A stretch of DNA of 64,000 bases from Altibacter lentus (GTDB lineage: Bacteria; Bacteroidota; Bacteroidia; Flavobacteriales; Flavobacteriaceae): contig NZ_KN050846.1 in the NCBI RefSeq assembly GCF_000746845.1, positions 689,394 to 753,393 on the forward strand, in the 5' to 3' direction. The position numbers were made by a program, and so were the translations under genes. Shown in pieces: positions 35,650 to 43,702 of the stretch. Position 1 is the first letter of the stretch. Every line of letters begins with the position of its first letter. Below the pieces are notes generated by a model. The model was not told the origin of the DNA. It saw only the letters and a list, made by a program, of their open reading frames with translations, and searched no databases.

Positions 35650-37385
35650 TCTAGAGATTCTTTCTTTTCCAGACTCTTTAGATAATAAGAAGGGTAAATT
35701 CCGTATTTCTTATAAAAAGCTTTTGAAAAGGATTCTCCTGTTTTAAAGCCACATTCCCCGGCGATAGCTTTAATAGTATATTTTCTGAAGACTGGATCTG
35801 CAGCCAGCTTTTTAAAAGCATACGTGACCCTAAGATCATTAATGTATTGTGTAAAGCTCTTGTCTTTTTCCATATTGATCACCTGAGAGAGGTATTTGGA
35901 ATTGGTATCCAGCCGTTTCGACAAATACCCCAGAGATATCTTTTGGGAGAGGTATTCTTTATTTCTCTCGAACGCTACAAGACTTTGCAGAATGTTCTCT
36001 ACTAACTCATTAGAAGGCTTGGCCGGAAGAGCTTGTTCTCCATTAGTAGGGGTCGCTTCATTCTGTGAATATGCCACCAGCTTCTCAAATCGTTTCTTAT
36101 AGAGCAATTGACGGTTGAAATAATAAAAAAATCCTAGGGTACTTAATATTAATAATCCAGCAATGGCCCAATTTGATATAGTGGCCATTTCATTTTTACG
36201 TTGAAGTTCATTGATTAATTTTTCTTTTTCTGCCAGTAGCCGAGGAGTCTCAACATTTTTAATTATCTGAGGTTCAAAATATTGATAATTTTTTTTACAA
36301 ATACTGTCAATGAATAATAAACTGTTCAAATACTCTATTTGTTTTGGAATATTATTTTCTAAAGATGAGTAATCGTAAAGTTTTTCAAACAATTTTCTGT
36401 CGGCAGGATAGATTTTCAAAACATTCCGTTTATATATAGAATCAGCTTTTAAAAGATTTTTAATTCCCATTCGGTAGTCATTTCTTTCAATTAAAGATAA
36501 TCCGTTAAGCATATAAATATTAAATTTTGTATCTGGACTAGAGTCAGGATATAAATCAAGAAATGTTCTACCCTTTTTAATCACCAAGTCATAGTTCTGA
36601 TCTAAATATTCAATATCAATATCAGCTTCTAATAACCAACGCAAATGTAAACTTTTGTCAAGTCCATTATATTTTTCAAGCTGATTATATGCTTTTTTTG
36701 AGTAGAATCTAGCTGAATCTACTTTGACTAAATTTATAAAACAAAAAACAAAATTCTCCCAAGATGATAGTTTTTCCCGATCCGCTATTATTTTAAGATT
36801 ATTTTGGAACTCTTTTCTCGTGCTTTTAATAATTTCTGAATAAAACTCTTTTGAAAATACTATTTTATGACGTTTACGTTGCAGATCTAGGGCTTCCTCT
36901 TTATTACCCCAAACTGATTTTGATGATATCAATACATCTAGAATATAAATTTGTTGTTGTAAGTTATTCTGTTCTTTTGATAATAAATAGGCATTAAAAT
37001 ATTCTTTGGTGGATTGAACTAAATTTCCCAATTCACTATAGTTATAACCTCTTAATATGTATCCTAATGCTGGATATGTTATGTGCTTTTTATGCTTAGT
37101 TAGTTCAATAACACTATCGGCAAATTGAAGGTTCTTCTCCGGATGAAAGATCCGGGCCAAGCGATCGTAGCCCCGGGCCATTTTGATGGTATCCTTTTCC
37201 TTTCGTGCCCTCTCTAAATAAACCCGTGCGATTCTTTCTTGAGTGATGGAGTCACCCCCTACTTCATCGAACCAATATAATAGAGCTTCATCCTCAAGAG
37301 CATGTAGGTTTTGGGGTAGCTTAGATTGCCCCAACATGGAACCGGTGAGGACGAGAAGACTTAATATGAGAAGCGGTAAACGCAT
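35646..37385 (-). CDS. TPR-type membrane regulator with AraC HTH domain
   Basis: A 579-residue protein: a signal-like N-terminus (about 1-20), a long helical tetratricopeptide-like region (about 30-385), one membrane helix (about 402-422) and a C-terminal AraC-family HTH domain (about 480-575, LGYLSKRLDTNSKYLSQVIN, then the second HTH IKAIAGECGFKTGESFSKAF). This periplasmic-sensor, cytosolic-DNA-binding architecture is common in Bacteroidota. The central TPR-coding part (about 36200-37100) is visibly more AT-rich than the HTH-coding part. Convergent with the DUF4258 gene, 4-bp overlap (35646-35649). The target genes are unknown. Confidence 0.9.
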   Translation of the reverse strand: MRLPLLILSLLVLTGSMLGQSKLPQNLHALEDEALLYWFDEVGGDSITQERIARVYLERARKEKDTIKMARGYDRLARIFHPEKNLQFADSVIELTKHKKHITYPALGYILRGYNYSELGNLVQSTKEYFNAYLLSKEQNNLQQQIYILDVLISSKSVWGNKEEALDLQRKRHKIVFSKEFYSEIIKSTRKEFQNNLKIIADREKLSSWENFVFCFINLVKVDSARFYSKKAYNQLEKYNGLDKSLHLRWLLEADIDIEYLDQNYDLVIKKGRTFLDLYPDSSPDTKFNIYMLNGLSLIERNDYRMGIKNLLKADSIYKRNVLKIYPADRKLFEKLYDYSSLENNIPKQIEYLNSLLFIDSICKKNYQYFEPQIIKNVETPRLLAEKEKLINELQRKNEMATISNWAIAGLLILSTLGFFYYFNRQLLYKKRFEKLVAYSQNEATPTNGEQALPAKPSNELVENILQSLVAFERNKEYLSQKISLGYLSKRLDTNSKYLSQVINMEKDKSFTQYINDLRVTYAFKKLAADPVFRKYTIKAIAGECGFKTGESFSKAFYKKYGIYPSYYLKSLEKKESLD

Positions 37386-37625
37386 ATTAAAACAAACTAT
37401 TTAAAGTTATTAAAATTTGCCACGCTGACCGCAATATCGGCGAAGAACCTTGAATTTACCGGACACGGCTTATACTTTATTGAAAATCAAATGCGTAGGA
37501 TCTGTTTTGGAAGCAGGCATTCGTGAATAACGACTGCTTATTCAAGAATGGCGATATGGAAGGGTTGCAATTGACGGAAAAAACCCGAAAATTTATAGTG
37601 TTAATTTCATTTTATTTACCTCAGC

Positions 37626-37678
37626 TAAAGGCTTTTACTTGAGTAAACTGGGGAGTTGAAAAGTAAAAGCCCTTTAGT
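37626..37678. repeat. Imperfect 16-bp inverted repeat
   Basis: CTAAAGGCTTTTACTT (37626-37641) and AAGTAAAAGCCCTTTAG (37662-37678) are inverted repeats apart from one inserted base, with a 20-nt loop. It lacks a following T run on the plus strand, so it is not a standard terminator. Function unknown. Confidence 0.6.
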
Positions 37679-37737
37679 TGAATTTTCAGAAAGTATTACT
37701 CCCTGTTAATTGTTTTCATAGTTGGTTAGTTTGATGT

Positions 37738-37765
37738 AAAAAGCACGATTCCATTCGTGCTTTTT
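37738..37765. terminator. Bidirectional terminator after proline dehydrogenase
   Basis: AAAAAGCACGA (37738-37748) pairs with TCGTGCTTTTT (37755-37765), loop of 6 nt. It is 20 bp past the stop of the leftward proline dehydrogenase gene. Confidence 0.88.
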
Positions 37766-37785
37766 ATTGATACAATATCCAACCA

Positions 37786-38958
37786 CTACAATTTACGTCG
37801 TTCCTTCTCTCGTTTCAGCAAGGTAAGTTCTCTGCTGGTTTGTCCGGCCACCGAGGTGTTCTCTTCGGCTCGCCGTATTAAATAGGGCATAACATCCTTT
37901 ACCGGCCCAAAAGGAATGTACTTTGCTACGTTATACCCTTCTTTCGCAAGATTAAAACTAATATGATCGCTCATCCCGTATAACTGACCAAACCAAATAC
38001 GTCCGTCGCTTTTCGACAAACTTTCCGTTTCCATGGTCTCCATGGCCAAATAGCTGCTTACCTCATTATGGGTGCCTAAAAACAGTGAGATGTCACTTAA
38101 ATGGGTTAAGATATAATCGGTTACAGTATTGAAGTTTTCATCGGTGGCACTCTTACTGGCACATATTGGGGTGGGATATCCTTTATCTTCGGCACGATCA
38201 TGCTCTTTCTCCATATAAGCACCACGCACTACTTTGAATCCGAGTAAGTATCCTTTTGCTTTCGCGCGTTTGTGGAGCTCCTTCAAATACTCAAAACGGT
38301 CCCAGCGGTAGCACTGCAGGGTATTAAAGACAATAGGTGTTTCTTTATTGTAGATCTCCATCATCTCCTCACAGAGCCCATCGGCTGCTCCCTGCATCCA
38401 GGATTCTTCCGCATCGATCAATAAAGCGATGTTGCACTCTTGTGCGACTTTACAAACATGATGGTACCGTTGTTTTATACGTTCCCACTCCCCTTGCTCA
38501 GCTTCAGAAAGTGTGGCGCCTTCGGTTACTTTTTGCCAGATCTTAAAACGGCCCAGTCCGGTAGGTTTAAACACCGAAAACGGCATAGCCGATTTATTTT
38601 TTGCGAAGCGGGTTAGGTCTATGATCTTTTCCATGGTGGCATCAAACTGCTTCTCCTCCTCCTTCCCTTCGACTGAATAGTCCAGCACCGAAGAGACCCC
38701 TGCTTCCTCCAGACTATCGACCGTAGACATACAATCCTTTTCGTTCACCCCTCCACAAAAATGATCGAAAACGGTGGAGCGTATCAAGCCTTCTACCGGA
38801 AGATGCATATTCAAAGCCAGTTTTGTTGCGGCTGTTCCAATACGAACCAAAGGTTCATTGGCAATCATTTTAAAGAGAAAATAGGCGCGTTCTAATTCTG
38901 AATCACTTTTAAGAGCAAAGGCCGTTTCAGTATTATCAAAAAGCGATTTTGATACCAT
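37786..38958 (-). CDS. Proline dehydrogenase
   Basis: A 390-residue FAD-dependent (beta/alpha)8 barrel that oxidises L-proline to pyrroline-5-carboxylate, the first step of proline catabolism. Motifs are LIDAEESWMQGAAD, LGFKVVRGAYMEKEHDRAE, LGTHNEVSS and, near the C-terminus, the PYLIRRAEEN proline-binding signature. This is a stand-alone enzyme, not a PutA fusion; no P5C dehydrogenase gene is adjacent. Divergent from aroB, with promoters only 2 bp apart. Confidence 0.96.
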   Translation of the reverse strand: MVSKSLFDNTETAFALKSDSELERAYFLFKMIANEPLVRIGTAATKLALNMHLPVEGLIRSTVFDHFCGGVNEKDCMSTVDSLEEAGVSSVLDYSVEGKEEEKQFDATMEKIIDLTRFAKNKSAMPFSVFKPTGLGRFKIWQKVTEGATLSEAEQGEWERIKQRYHHVCKVAQECNIALLIDAEESWMQGAADGLCEEMMEIYNKETPIVFNTLQCYRWDRFEYLKELHKRAKAKGYLLGFKVVRGAYMEKEHDRAEDKGYPTPICASKSATDENFNTVTDYILTHLSDISLFLGTHNEVSSYLAMETMETESLSKSDGRIWFGQLYGMSDHISFNLAKEGYNVAKYIPFGPVKDVMPYLIRRAEENTSVAGQTSRELTLLKREKERRKL

Positions 38959-38961
38959 AAA

Positions 38962-38995
38962 TTGAAAATAAAGTTCACAAATATAGTTAGATTTG
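38962..38995 (+). promoter_or_regulatory. aroB promoter (TTG - 23 bp - TAGATTTG)
   Basis: TTG at 38962-38964 and TAGATTTG at 38988-38995, spaced 23 bp, fit the Bacteroidota consensus. The aroB start is 21-30 bp downstream. Confidence 0.7.
38978..38985 (-). promoter_or_regulatory. Proline dehydrogenase promoter -7 box (TATATTTG)
   Basis: A perfect TAnnTTTG on the minus strand, 19 bp upstream of the proline dehydrogenase ATG and 2 bp from the divergent aroB -7 box. Two polymerases could hardly occupy both at once. Confidence 0.62.
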
Positions 38996-39015
38996 GTGTC
39001 TATTTAAATAACAAA

Positions 39016-40101
39016 ATGGGTTTCATGACGAATAAAATTATTCATAAAGAGCGCGGATCGGTCTACGCAACGAACAACCTTCCTACCTACCTCAAAAAAG
39101 TACTGGACGACTTGAAACCTTCGCATATATTCATACTTACCGATAACCACACGCTCGAAGTTTGTTTACCTAAATTCCTTTCAGAAATTAAATTTTTGGA
39201 GCAACCCGAAGTTCTTGTAATTGAAGCCGGGGAAGCACACAAACACATTGAAACCTGTGTTGCCCTGTGGGAAGATCTTTCCAGTCGCGGAGCCGACAGG
39301 AAAAGCCTGCTCATCAATTTAGGGGGTGGCGTGGTGACAGATATTGGGGGATTTGTTGCGGCTACATTTAAACGAGGGATTGAGTTTATTCATGTCCCCA
39401 CATCCCTACTCGCTATGGTCGATGCTTCGGTAGGTGGCAAAAATGGTGTGGATCTGGGGGCATTGAAAAATCAGATCGGGGTCATCAAAGAACCTCTCGC
39501 TGTTTTCATAGATCCTGGCTATTTAGATACCTTACCGGCCGAACACATTACTTCCGGCTATGCTGAAATGTTAAAGCATGGTTTAATCCATTCCGAAGAA
39601 TACTGGACGAAGATTCAATCGTTCAACCCGCAAAATCATGAGGAAACAGCACAGCTTATCTGGGATTCTGTATTGATAAAAAACACCATAGTATTAAAGG
39701 ACCCGCTGGAAAAGAACGAGCGCAAGACCTTGAATTACGGGCATACACTGGGACACGCCATTGAGTCCTATTGTCTGGAATCTACCCAAAAAACCACCTT
39801 ATTGCACGGTGAAGCTATTGCCATTGGAATGATCCTGGCTACCTATATTTCTTCGGAACTGGAAGGCTTTCCATCAAAAAAACTTTCAGAAATCACCAGC
39901 ATTATTCTGAAGCATTTTCCGAAAACAGACTTCACAAAAGAGGATATAGAAAAAATTGTAGCACTGCTGGTTTTTGACAAGAAAAACAGTCACGGGAAGG
40001 TTTGTTTTGTGCTACTGAAAGATATTGGTAAGCACAAGATGTGTTGCGAAGTGCCTAATGAGGTTATTTACAAAGCGTTCGATTACTATAAAAATTTTTG
40101 A
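39016..40101 (+). CDS. aroB: 3-dehydroquinate synthase
   Basis: A 361-residue NAD+- and metal-dependent enzyme that converts DAHP to 3-dehydroquinate in the shikimate pathway. Signatures are NLGGGVVTDIGGFVAATFKRG, DASVGGKNGVDLGALKNQIG, SGYAEMLKHGLIHS and NYGHTLGHAIES (metal ligands). Start: ATG 39016 or 39025 (MTNKIIH); the frame is open upstream but this would cross the divergent promoter, so an upstream start is rejected. Monocistronic as far as visible. Confidence 0.95.
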   Translation: MGFMTNKIIHKERGSVYATNNLPTYLKKVLDDLKPSHIFILTDNHTLEVCLPKFLSEIKFLEQPEVLVIEAGEAHKHIETCVALWEDLSSRGADRKSLLINLGGGVVTDIGGFVAATFKRGIEFIHVPTSLLAMVDASVGGKNGVDLGALKNQIGVIKEPLAVFIDPGYLDTLPAEHITSGYAEMLKHGLIHSEEYWTKIQSFNPQNHEETAQLIWDSVLIKNTIVLKDPLEKNERKTLNYGHTLGHAIESYCLESTQKTTLLHGEAIAIGMILATYISSELEGFPSKKLSEITSIILKHFPKTDFTKEDIEKIVALLVFDKKNSHGKVCFVLLKDIGKHKMCCEVPNEVIYKAFDYYKNF

Positions 40102-40178
40102 AAATTTACACTGAATTAATTTGTGGCTATACATTTTTTAGTAGTTTTAAAACCCAAACCAACTTGTGACATCAAAGT

Positions 40179-40475
40179 ATGAAACGCATTATTGTAGACT
40201 ATAGAAAACTAACTCCCGAAATTCTCTCGTTACTTGTGGAGAAGTATCCCGACGGGTATGACGACGATCATGTAATTGTCTTTAAGAATGCGAAGAATGA
40301 AACGGTCGAAGCGGTCGAGGTTCGTACAGAAGATACCATATACCTTGTAAAGGTGAGTTCACGCTTAGAAACAACTATGGCCAATTTTGATGAAGAAGAT
40401 TATGCCGAAGAAGATTTTACAGAACCCATTGTTGAAATCCCCGAAAAGAAAATCTTAGAAGATGAAGAAGAATAA
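40179..40475 (+). CDS. Small acidic conserved protein
   Basis: A 98-residue protein of Bacteroidota, with a folded N-terminal part (MKRIIVDYRKLTPEILSLL; DDDHVIVFKNAKNETVEAVE) and an acidic C-terminal tail (DEEDYAEEDFTEP). From memory, databases occasionally label this family DNA primase, but no primase motif is present. The function is unknown. A terminator follows directly after the stop. Confidence 0.85.
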   Translation: MKRIIVDYRKLTPEILSLLVEKYPDGYDDDHVIVFKNAKNETVEAVEVRTEDTIYLVKVSSRLETTMANFDEEDYAEEDFTEPIVEIPEKKILEDEEE

Positions 40476-40507
40476 AAAAAGAGGCGAATATCGCCTCTTT
40501 TTTTTGT
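40474..40507. terminator. Bidirectional terminator
   Basis: GAGGCGA (40481-40487) pairs with TCGCCTC (40491-40497), flanked by A7 and T8 runs. It serves the acidic protein gene and the convergent PfpI-like gene. Confidence 0.9.
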
Positions 40508-40524
40508 GTATGAATTGTTAAAGA

Positions 40525-41073
40525 TTATGCATGCTGTAATTCATGCTTTCCTTCTTTTATTTCCTCGATGAGCTTTGAGTTGAATGCCGGAAGGTCGTTT
40601 GGATTTCTACTCGTAACGAGTGCTTCATCTACTACGACTTCTTTGTCTACCCAATTGGCGCCAGCATTCTTCAAGTCATCTTTAATGGAGTTGAACGAAG
40701 TCATTGTTCTGCCTTTCACCACATCGGCGCTAATAAGTATTTGTGGTGCGTGACAAATGGCTGCCACTGGCTTTCCTTGTTTAAAGAAATCCCTCACAAA
40801 GGTCAATGCGTCTTCATTTCTTCTTAGTTTATCCGGATTGATGACGCCACCGGGAAGCATGAGCGCATTATAGTCTTCTGCCGAAACATCACTAAGTGTC
40901 TTGTCTACTTGATATTCGTTGCTCCAATTTCCATCGGCCCAACCTTTAATCTTTCCACTTTCTTCACTTACGATCTCTACGGTAAAACCTTCAGCTTCCA
41001 TCGCCTCTTTTGGAGATTTCAATTCTGATTCTTCAAATCCGTTGGTCGCTAATATTGCAATTCTCTTTTCCAT
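40525..41073 (-). CDS. DJ-1/PfpI-family class I amidotransferase-like protein
   Basis: A 182-residue protein of the PfpI/YhbO group. The nucleophile elbow is AAICHAPQILISADV (Cys followed by His, about 107) and LMLPGGVINPDKLR precedes it. MEKRIAILATNGFEESEL is the usual N-terminus. Members act as proteases, deglycases or chaperones; the role here is not determined. Start: ATG at 41071-41073 preceded by an AAAGAAAAG purine run; a 23-residue upstream extension is rejected. Confidence 0.93.
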   Translation of the reverse strand: MEKRIAILATNGFEESELKSPKEAMEAEGFTVEIVSEESGKIKGWADGNWSNEYQVDKTLSDVSAEDYNALMLPGGVINPDKLRRNEDALTFVRDFFKQGKPVAAICHAPQILISADVVKGRTMTSFNSIKDDLKNAGANWVDKEVVVDEALVTSRNPNDLPAFNSKLIEEIKEGKHELQHA

Positions 41074-41203
41074 AATCTTTTCTTTTTTTGTTATTACTAA
41101 TTTTTCTATACCCAAGTATACCAGTAATAACAGGCAATTCAAAAGATTTGATGCTAAGATTTATTTAAAGTTAGTTAAGGAATTGGTAATACAGCCTGTG
41201 AGG

Positions 41204-41719
41204 TCATAAATAGCGTTCCTCGATCACTTTCAAGTGATAAACAGCATGTCCGGCAATAAGAAAACCCAAGGCTCTCACGGACACCTCCGCCTGATTGGCT
41301 TTTCCCCTTTGCAGCAACACATCCTTAGAAAAGCTCTAAATCAAAAGGACAGACGCCCTTCGAACAGCTACAAACTCCTCTACCAAATTGTCCATTGTAC
41401 GGAAATTCGCATTCGAGTTTGCGGCAAATTCATTTTCATCGAACCCAGGCAATTCGGTGTTTGCTGCTCTGGCAAAATGCAGGGCTCTAGAACAGAAGAC
41501 CCGTTCGGAATCTATAAGATGTAACAAGATCTCTTTGGGAGTCCATTTGTCCGGCGCATAGCGATACGCATGTTTTTCTTGGGGGATCCTTTCAAAAAAT
41601 GACTGCGTCTCTAAAAGTCCTTTTGTAAGGCTCTCCATAAGGGACATTTCCCCAACGCTATCCATATAATTCTTAAAATACGGTTGATACTCAGAGAGAG
41701 AAAGATCGGCAGTTGTCAT
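41204..41719 (-). pseudogene. DinB-family gene interrupted by in-frame amber codon
   Basis: The frame starts at ATG 41717-41719 and codes for a DinB-type four-helix bundle (WTPKEILLHLIDSERVFCSRAL holds one metal-ligand His). It stops at TAG 41336-41338 after 127 codons. The same frame then continues without shift through SFSKDVLLQRGKANQAEVS and FLIAGHAVYHLKVIEERYL to TGA 41204-41206, which is the expected C-terminal third including the second and third metal His (GHAVYH). In relatives, as I recall, a Lys stands where the stop is, so AAG to TAG by one base would explain it. Either a real nonsense mutation, readthrough, or a sequencing error. It starts 4 bp after the Lrp gene. Confidence 0.85.
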
Positions 41720-41723
41720 GCAG

Positions 41724-42209
41724 TTATGTTGTAATGTTCTGAAAGATTGAGTGCATCAACCGTTTCTTATCATTAATGCTCTCTTCTAAGGAGATCATGG
41801 TCTCTGTACGTGTAACTCCTTCTATATCGTCTATTTTATAAATGATCTCTTTGGCATGGCTTGTATCCTTTGCCCGGATCTTACAGAAGATATTAAATTT
41901 CCCTGTAGTAACGTGGGCCACGGTTACAAAAGGGATCTCATTAATTCGTTCCAACACAAATTGAGTTTGCGAGGTCTTATTTAAAAAGACACCAACATAA
42001 GCAATAAAAGAATAACCCAGTTTTTGATAATCCAGGGTGAGGGAAGATCCAATAATGATTCCGGCCTCTTCCATTTTCTTGACACGCACGTGCACAGTTC
42101 CTGCGGAAATTTTATGCCGTTTTGCGATATCGGTAAAAGGAGTACGGGTGTTCTCGATAAGCATATCGAGAATTTGATGGTCTGTTTCGTCTAATTTAAA
42201 TTTTGCCAT
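41724..42209 (-). CDS. Lrp/AsnC-family transcriptional regulator
   Basis: A 161-residue regulator with an N-terminal HTH (LDETDHQILDMLIENTRTPF; DIAKRHKISAGTVHVRVKKM, about 1-60) and a C-terminal RAM ligand-binding domain with the usual alternating strands (about 70-150). Family length is 150-165. Such proteins form octamers and respond to amino acids. It is followed by the broken DinB gene, probably in the same transcript. Promoter: TTG-N23-TAATTTTG upstream. Confidence 0.95.
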   Translation of the reverse strand: MAKFKLDETDHQILDMLIENTRTPFTDIAKRHKISAGTVHVRVKKMEEAGIIIGSSLTLDYQKLGYSFIAYVGVFLNKTSQTQFVLERINEIPFVTVAHVTTGKFNIFCKIRAKDTSHAKEIIYKIDDIEGVTRTETMISLEESINDKKRLMHSIFQNITT

Positions 42210-42234
42210 GGCAGAAGGAATTTGTTTTCTGTAA

Positions 42235-42268
42235 CAAAATTAATATGTTTTTAGTAGTCTAAGGTCAA
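42235..42268 (-). promoter_or_regulatory. Lrp-gene promoter (TTG - 23 bp - TAATTTTG)
   Basis: On the minus strand, TTG (42266-42268) and TAATTTTG (42235-42242) are spaced 23 bp, matching the consensus. The start codon is 25 bp downstream. Confidence 0.65.
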
Positions 42269-43416
42269 ATTTCAGGAATAAATAATACAGAATCTCCTGT
42301 TTTGTTAGATATAATTGAAACTTTCTGTCCCACGTTTGTATTTTGATGAGAATTAACCAATACGGTGCACCCCTGGCCATCTATCTCTCTATGCCCTTTA
42401 TAATTGGAAAGATCGCCAAGTTCGTCGATATGAGGGACAAAATCTATCTGTTCATTTGTAAGTATTTCTGAAAACTGGATTCCAATATCCCGGGGTTTAT
42501 TGTTATTGTTGAAGCAAACATTCCGAATGATCACATCTTTGTAAATAATACGGTTCTCCGGAATAGAAAAGTATTGATCGGTACTTGAAACTACTTCTGA
42601 AGCACCCTGCAAGCCAAAAAGCTTCGAAAATGCCAAGAAAATATACTTCCGCGTAATCTCGCGTTCGTAATCATTTTGAAAATGCCCCGCCTCAAAGAGA
42701 ATGGTCGGGACACCGGCCTGTTGAAATGCATCGCCTACACAATTTACATTAAACGTATCGTCATAACGCCCAATCTGATTGGACACATAGTTCTGCAAAA
42801 AGGCGTTCAACACTATAATCTTCTGCATGGCTACCTCGCGGGCAGGCGTAAGCGCCCGCTGTGGATCGGCTGCCGGTGCTAAAAATGATATCGTTGCCGG
42901 TAAACCCGTTGGAAGTCCGTAGATAGTGCGCTGATCGTGTAAATTCAAACAAAGATTAGGTTGTACTTCATCAAATACCTGTTTAAGCAACCTGCTTTCG
43001 GATTGCGACAGTGTCACCGCATCCCTATTGAGGTCTACACCGTTGGCATTCTCCCGGGTATACCGTTCTGCTCCATCGGGATTGAGGATAGGAAAAGCAT
43101 ACAAAGTGTATTCCTGTAGAAAATGTTCAATTTCCTCTTGGAAGTCATTCTTCTGGTCTAAAAACCGAAACAGATCAAAAAGTGCTTTGGTAGTTGTTGA
43201 TTCGTTGCCGTGCATTTGTGACCATGCAAGAACGATCTTCGATCCATGACCCAATGTAATAAGTGGAATTTTTTTACCCAGTTCAGAGTTTCCCGGATAC
43301 GAAATTTTTAGTCGGTTACTGAAACTTTTCAGCAAGGGATCGATATGCTTCAAGCTAAGATATCTTCCCCTTAATCGGGATTCAAAATGGGCAGCATACC
43401 AAGTGGATAAGTTCAT
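42265..43416 (-). CDS. M14-family zinc carboxypeptidase
   Basis: A 383-residue metallopeptidase of the M14 family. The first zinc motif is WSQMHGNESTTT (His-x-x-Glu), the third ligand lies in NLHDQRTIYG, and the catalytic Glu is in LFEAGHFQND. A GVDLNRDAV motif holds the substrate-binding Asn-Arg. No signal peptide is visible, so it is probably cytosolic, as in succinylglutamate desuccinylase-like and cytosolic carboxypeptidase relatives; the C-terminal third is of unknown fold. The intergenic region with the xre gene contains operator-like palindromes, one on its -7 box. Confidence 0.9.
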   Translation of the reverse strand: MNLSTWYAAHFESRLRGRYLSLKHIDPLLKSFSNRLKISYPGNSELGKKIPLITLGHGSKIVLAWSQMHGNESTTTKALFDLFRFLDQKNDFQEEIEHFLQEYTLYAFPILNPDGAERYTRENANGVDLNRDAVTLSQSESRLLKQVFDEVQPNLCLNLHDQRTIYGLPTGLPATISFLAPAADPQRALTPAREVAMQKIIVLNAFLQNYVSNQIGRYDDTFNVNCVGDAFQQAGVPTILFEAGHFQNDYEREITRKYIFLAFSKLFGLQGASEVVSSTDQYFSIPENRIIYKDVIIRNVCFNNNNKPRDIGIQFSEILTNEQIDFVPHIDELGDLSNYKGHREIDGQGCTVLVNSHQNTNVGQKVSIISNKTGDSVLFIPEI

Positions 43417-43429
43417 ACAAATTCTATGT

Positions 43430-43445
43430 GATTACAAAGGTAAAC
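43430..43445. promoter_or_regulatory. Operator site S1 (GATTAC-N4-GTAAAC) with minus-strand -7 box
   Basis: One mismatch to the GTTTAC-N4-GTAAAC consensus of this region. It contains TACCTTTG on the minus strand (43435-43442), the candidate -7 box of the M14 peptidase gene, 18 bp before its ATG. A bound repressor would block polymerase. Confidence 0.65.
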
Positions 43446-43453
43446 AAAGCCTT

Positions 43454-43469
43454 GTTTACATGTGTAAAC
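43454..43469. promoter_or_regulatory. Operator site S2, perfect palindrome
   Basis: GTTTAC-ATGT-GTAAAC, with the symmetry extended to 10-bp arms (43451-43460 and 43463-43472). It is centred 24 bp from S1 and 35 bp from S3. Confidence 0.75.
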
Positions 43470-43488
43470 AAGTAAAAACAGCAGTTGG

Positions 43489-43504
43489 GGGTACTTTTGT
43501 AAAC
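43489..43504. promoter_or_regulatory. Operator site S3 (GGGTAC-N4-GTAAAC) with plus-strand -7 box
   Basis: Two mismatches to the consensus. TACTTTTG (43492-43499), a perfect TAnnTTTG on the plus strand, lies inside it and points to the small ORF that begins at 43510. No TTG at normal -33 distance. Confidence 0.45.
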
Positions 43505-43509
43505 AATTT

Positions 43510-43614
43510 ATGTGTCTAAAGCGAGAAAAACACCACGTAATATGCTCGCAATGCACCAAATATTTTTATTATATTCTTTTTCAGTGTATTAAATGTAGTT
43601 ATATAAACAATTAA
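43510..43614 (+). CDS. Possible 34-residue two-CxxC peptide
   Basis: ATG at 43510, TAA at 43612-43614. The peptide contains CSQC and CIKC ten residues apart, a zinc-ribbon-like spacing, among aromatic and basic residues. A -7 box lies 10 bp upstream. There is no Shine-Dalgarno and the segment is AT-rich, so this may be chance. I record it because it lies between operator sites S3 and S4 and has the right promoter geometry. Confidence 0.2.
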   Translation: MCLKREKHHVICSQCTKYFYYILFQCIKCSYINN

Positions 43615-43647
43615 TTATAGGTAGATAACATTAATTACCCAGTATAA

Positions 43648-43683
43648 TTGGTATCATAGATAAAATAATTTACATTTGTAAAC
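43648..43683 (+). promoter_or_regulatory. xre promoter with operator S4 (TTG - 20 bp - TACATTTG)
   Basis: TTG (43648-43650) and TACATTTG (43671-43678) are spaced 20 bp, a good Bacteroidota promoter. The -7 box lies inside S4, ATTTAC-ATTT-GTAAAC (43668-43683, one mismatch). A second palindrome, TTGTAAA-N3-TTTACAA, overlaps at 43676-43692. Binding here would shut off the regulator gene itself. Confidence 0.78.
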
Positions 43684-43702
43684 GTTTTACAACAAACGCC
43701 CT

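Larger units (their letters stand above)
37386..37785. other. 400-bp intergenic region without a convincing gene
   Basis: No ORF longer than about 30 codons with a plausible start is visible. The plus-strand frame near 37452-37600 reads short gene-like fragments interrupted by stops, so a decayed gene is possible. An imperfect 16-bp inverted repeat lies at 37626-37678 and a terminator at 37738-37765. Confidence 0.6.

Noticed and set aside
41234..41524. 96-codon plus-strand ORF in the DinB region
   Set aside because: It is antisense to the DinB frame and has no recognisable protein features.
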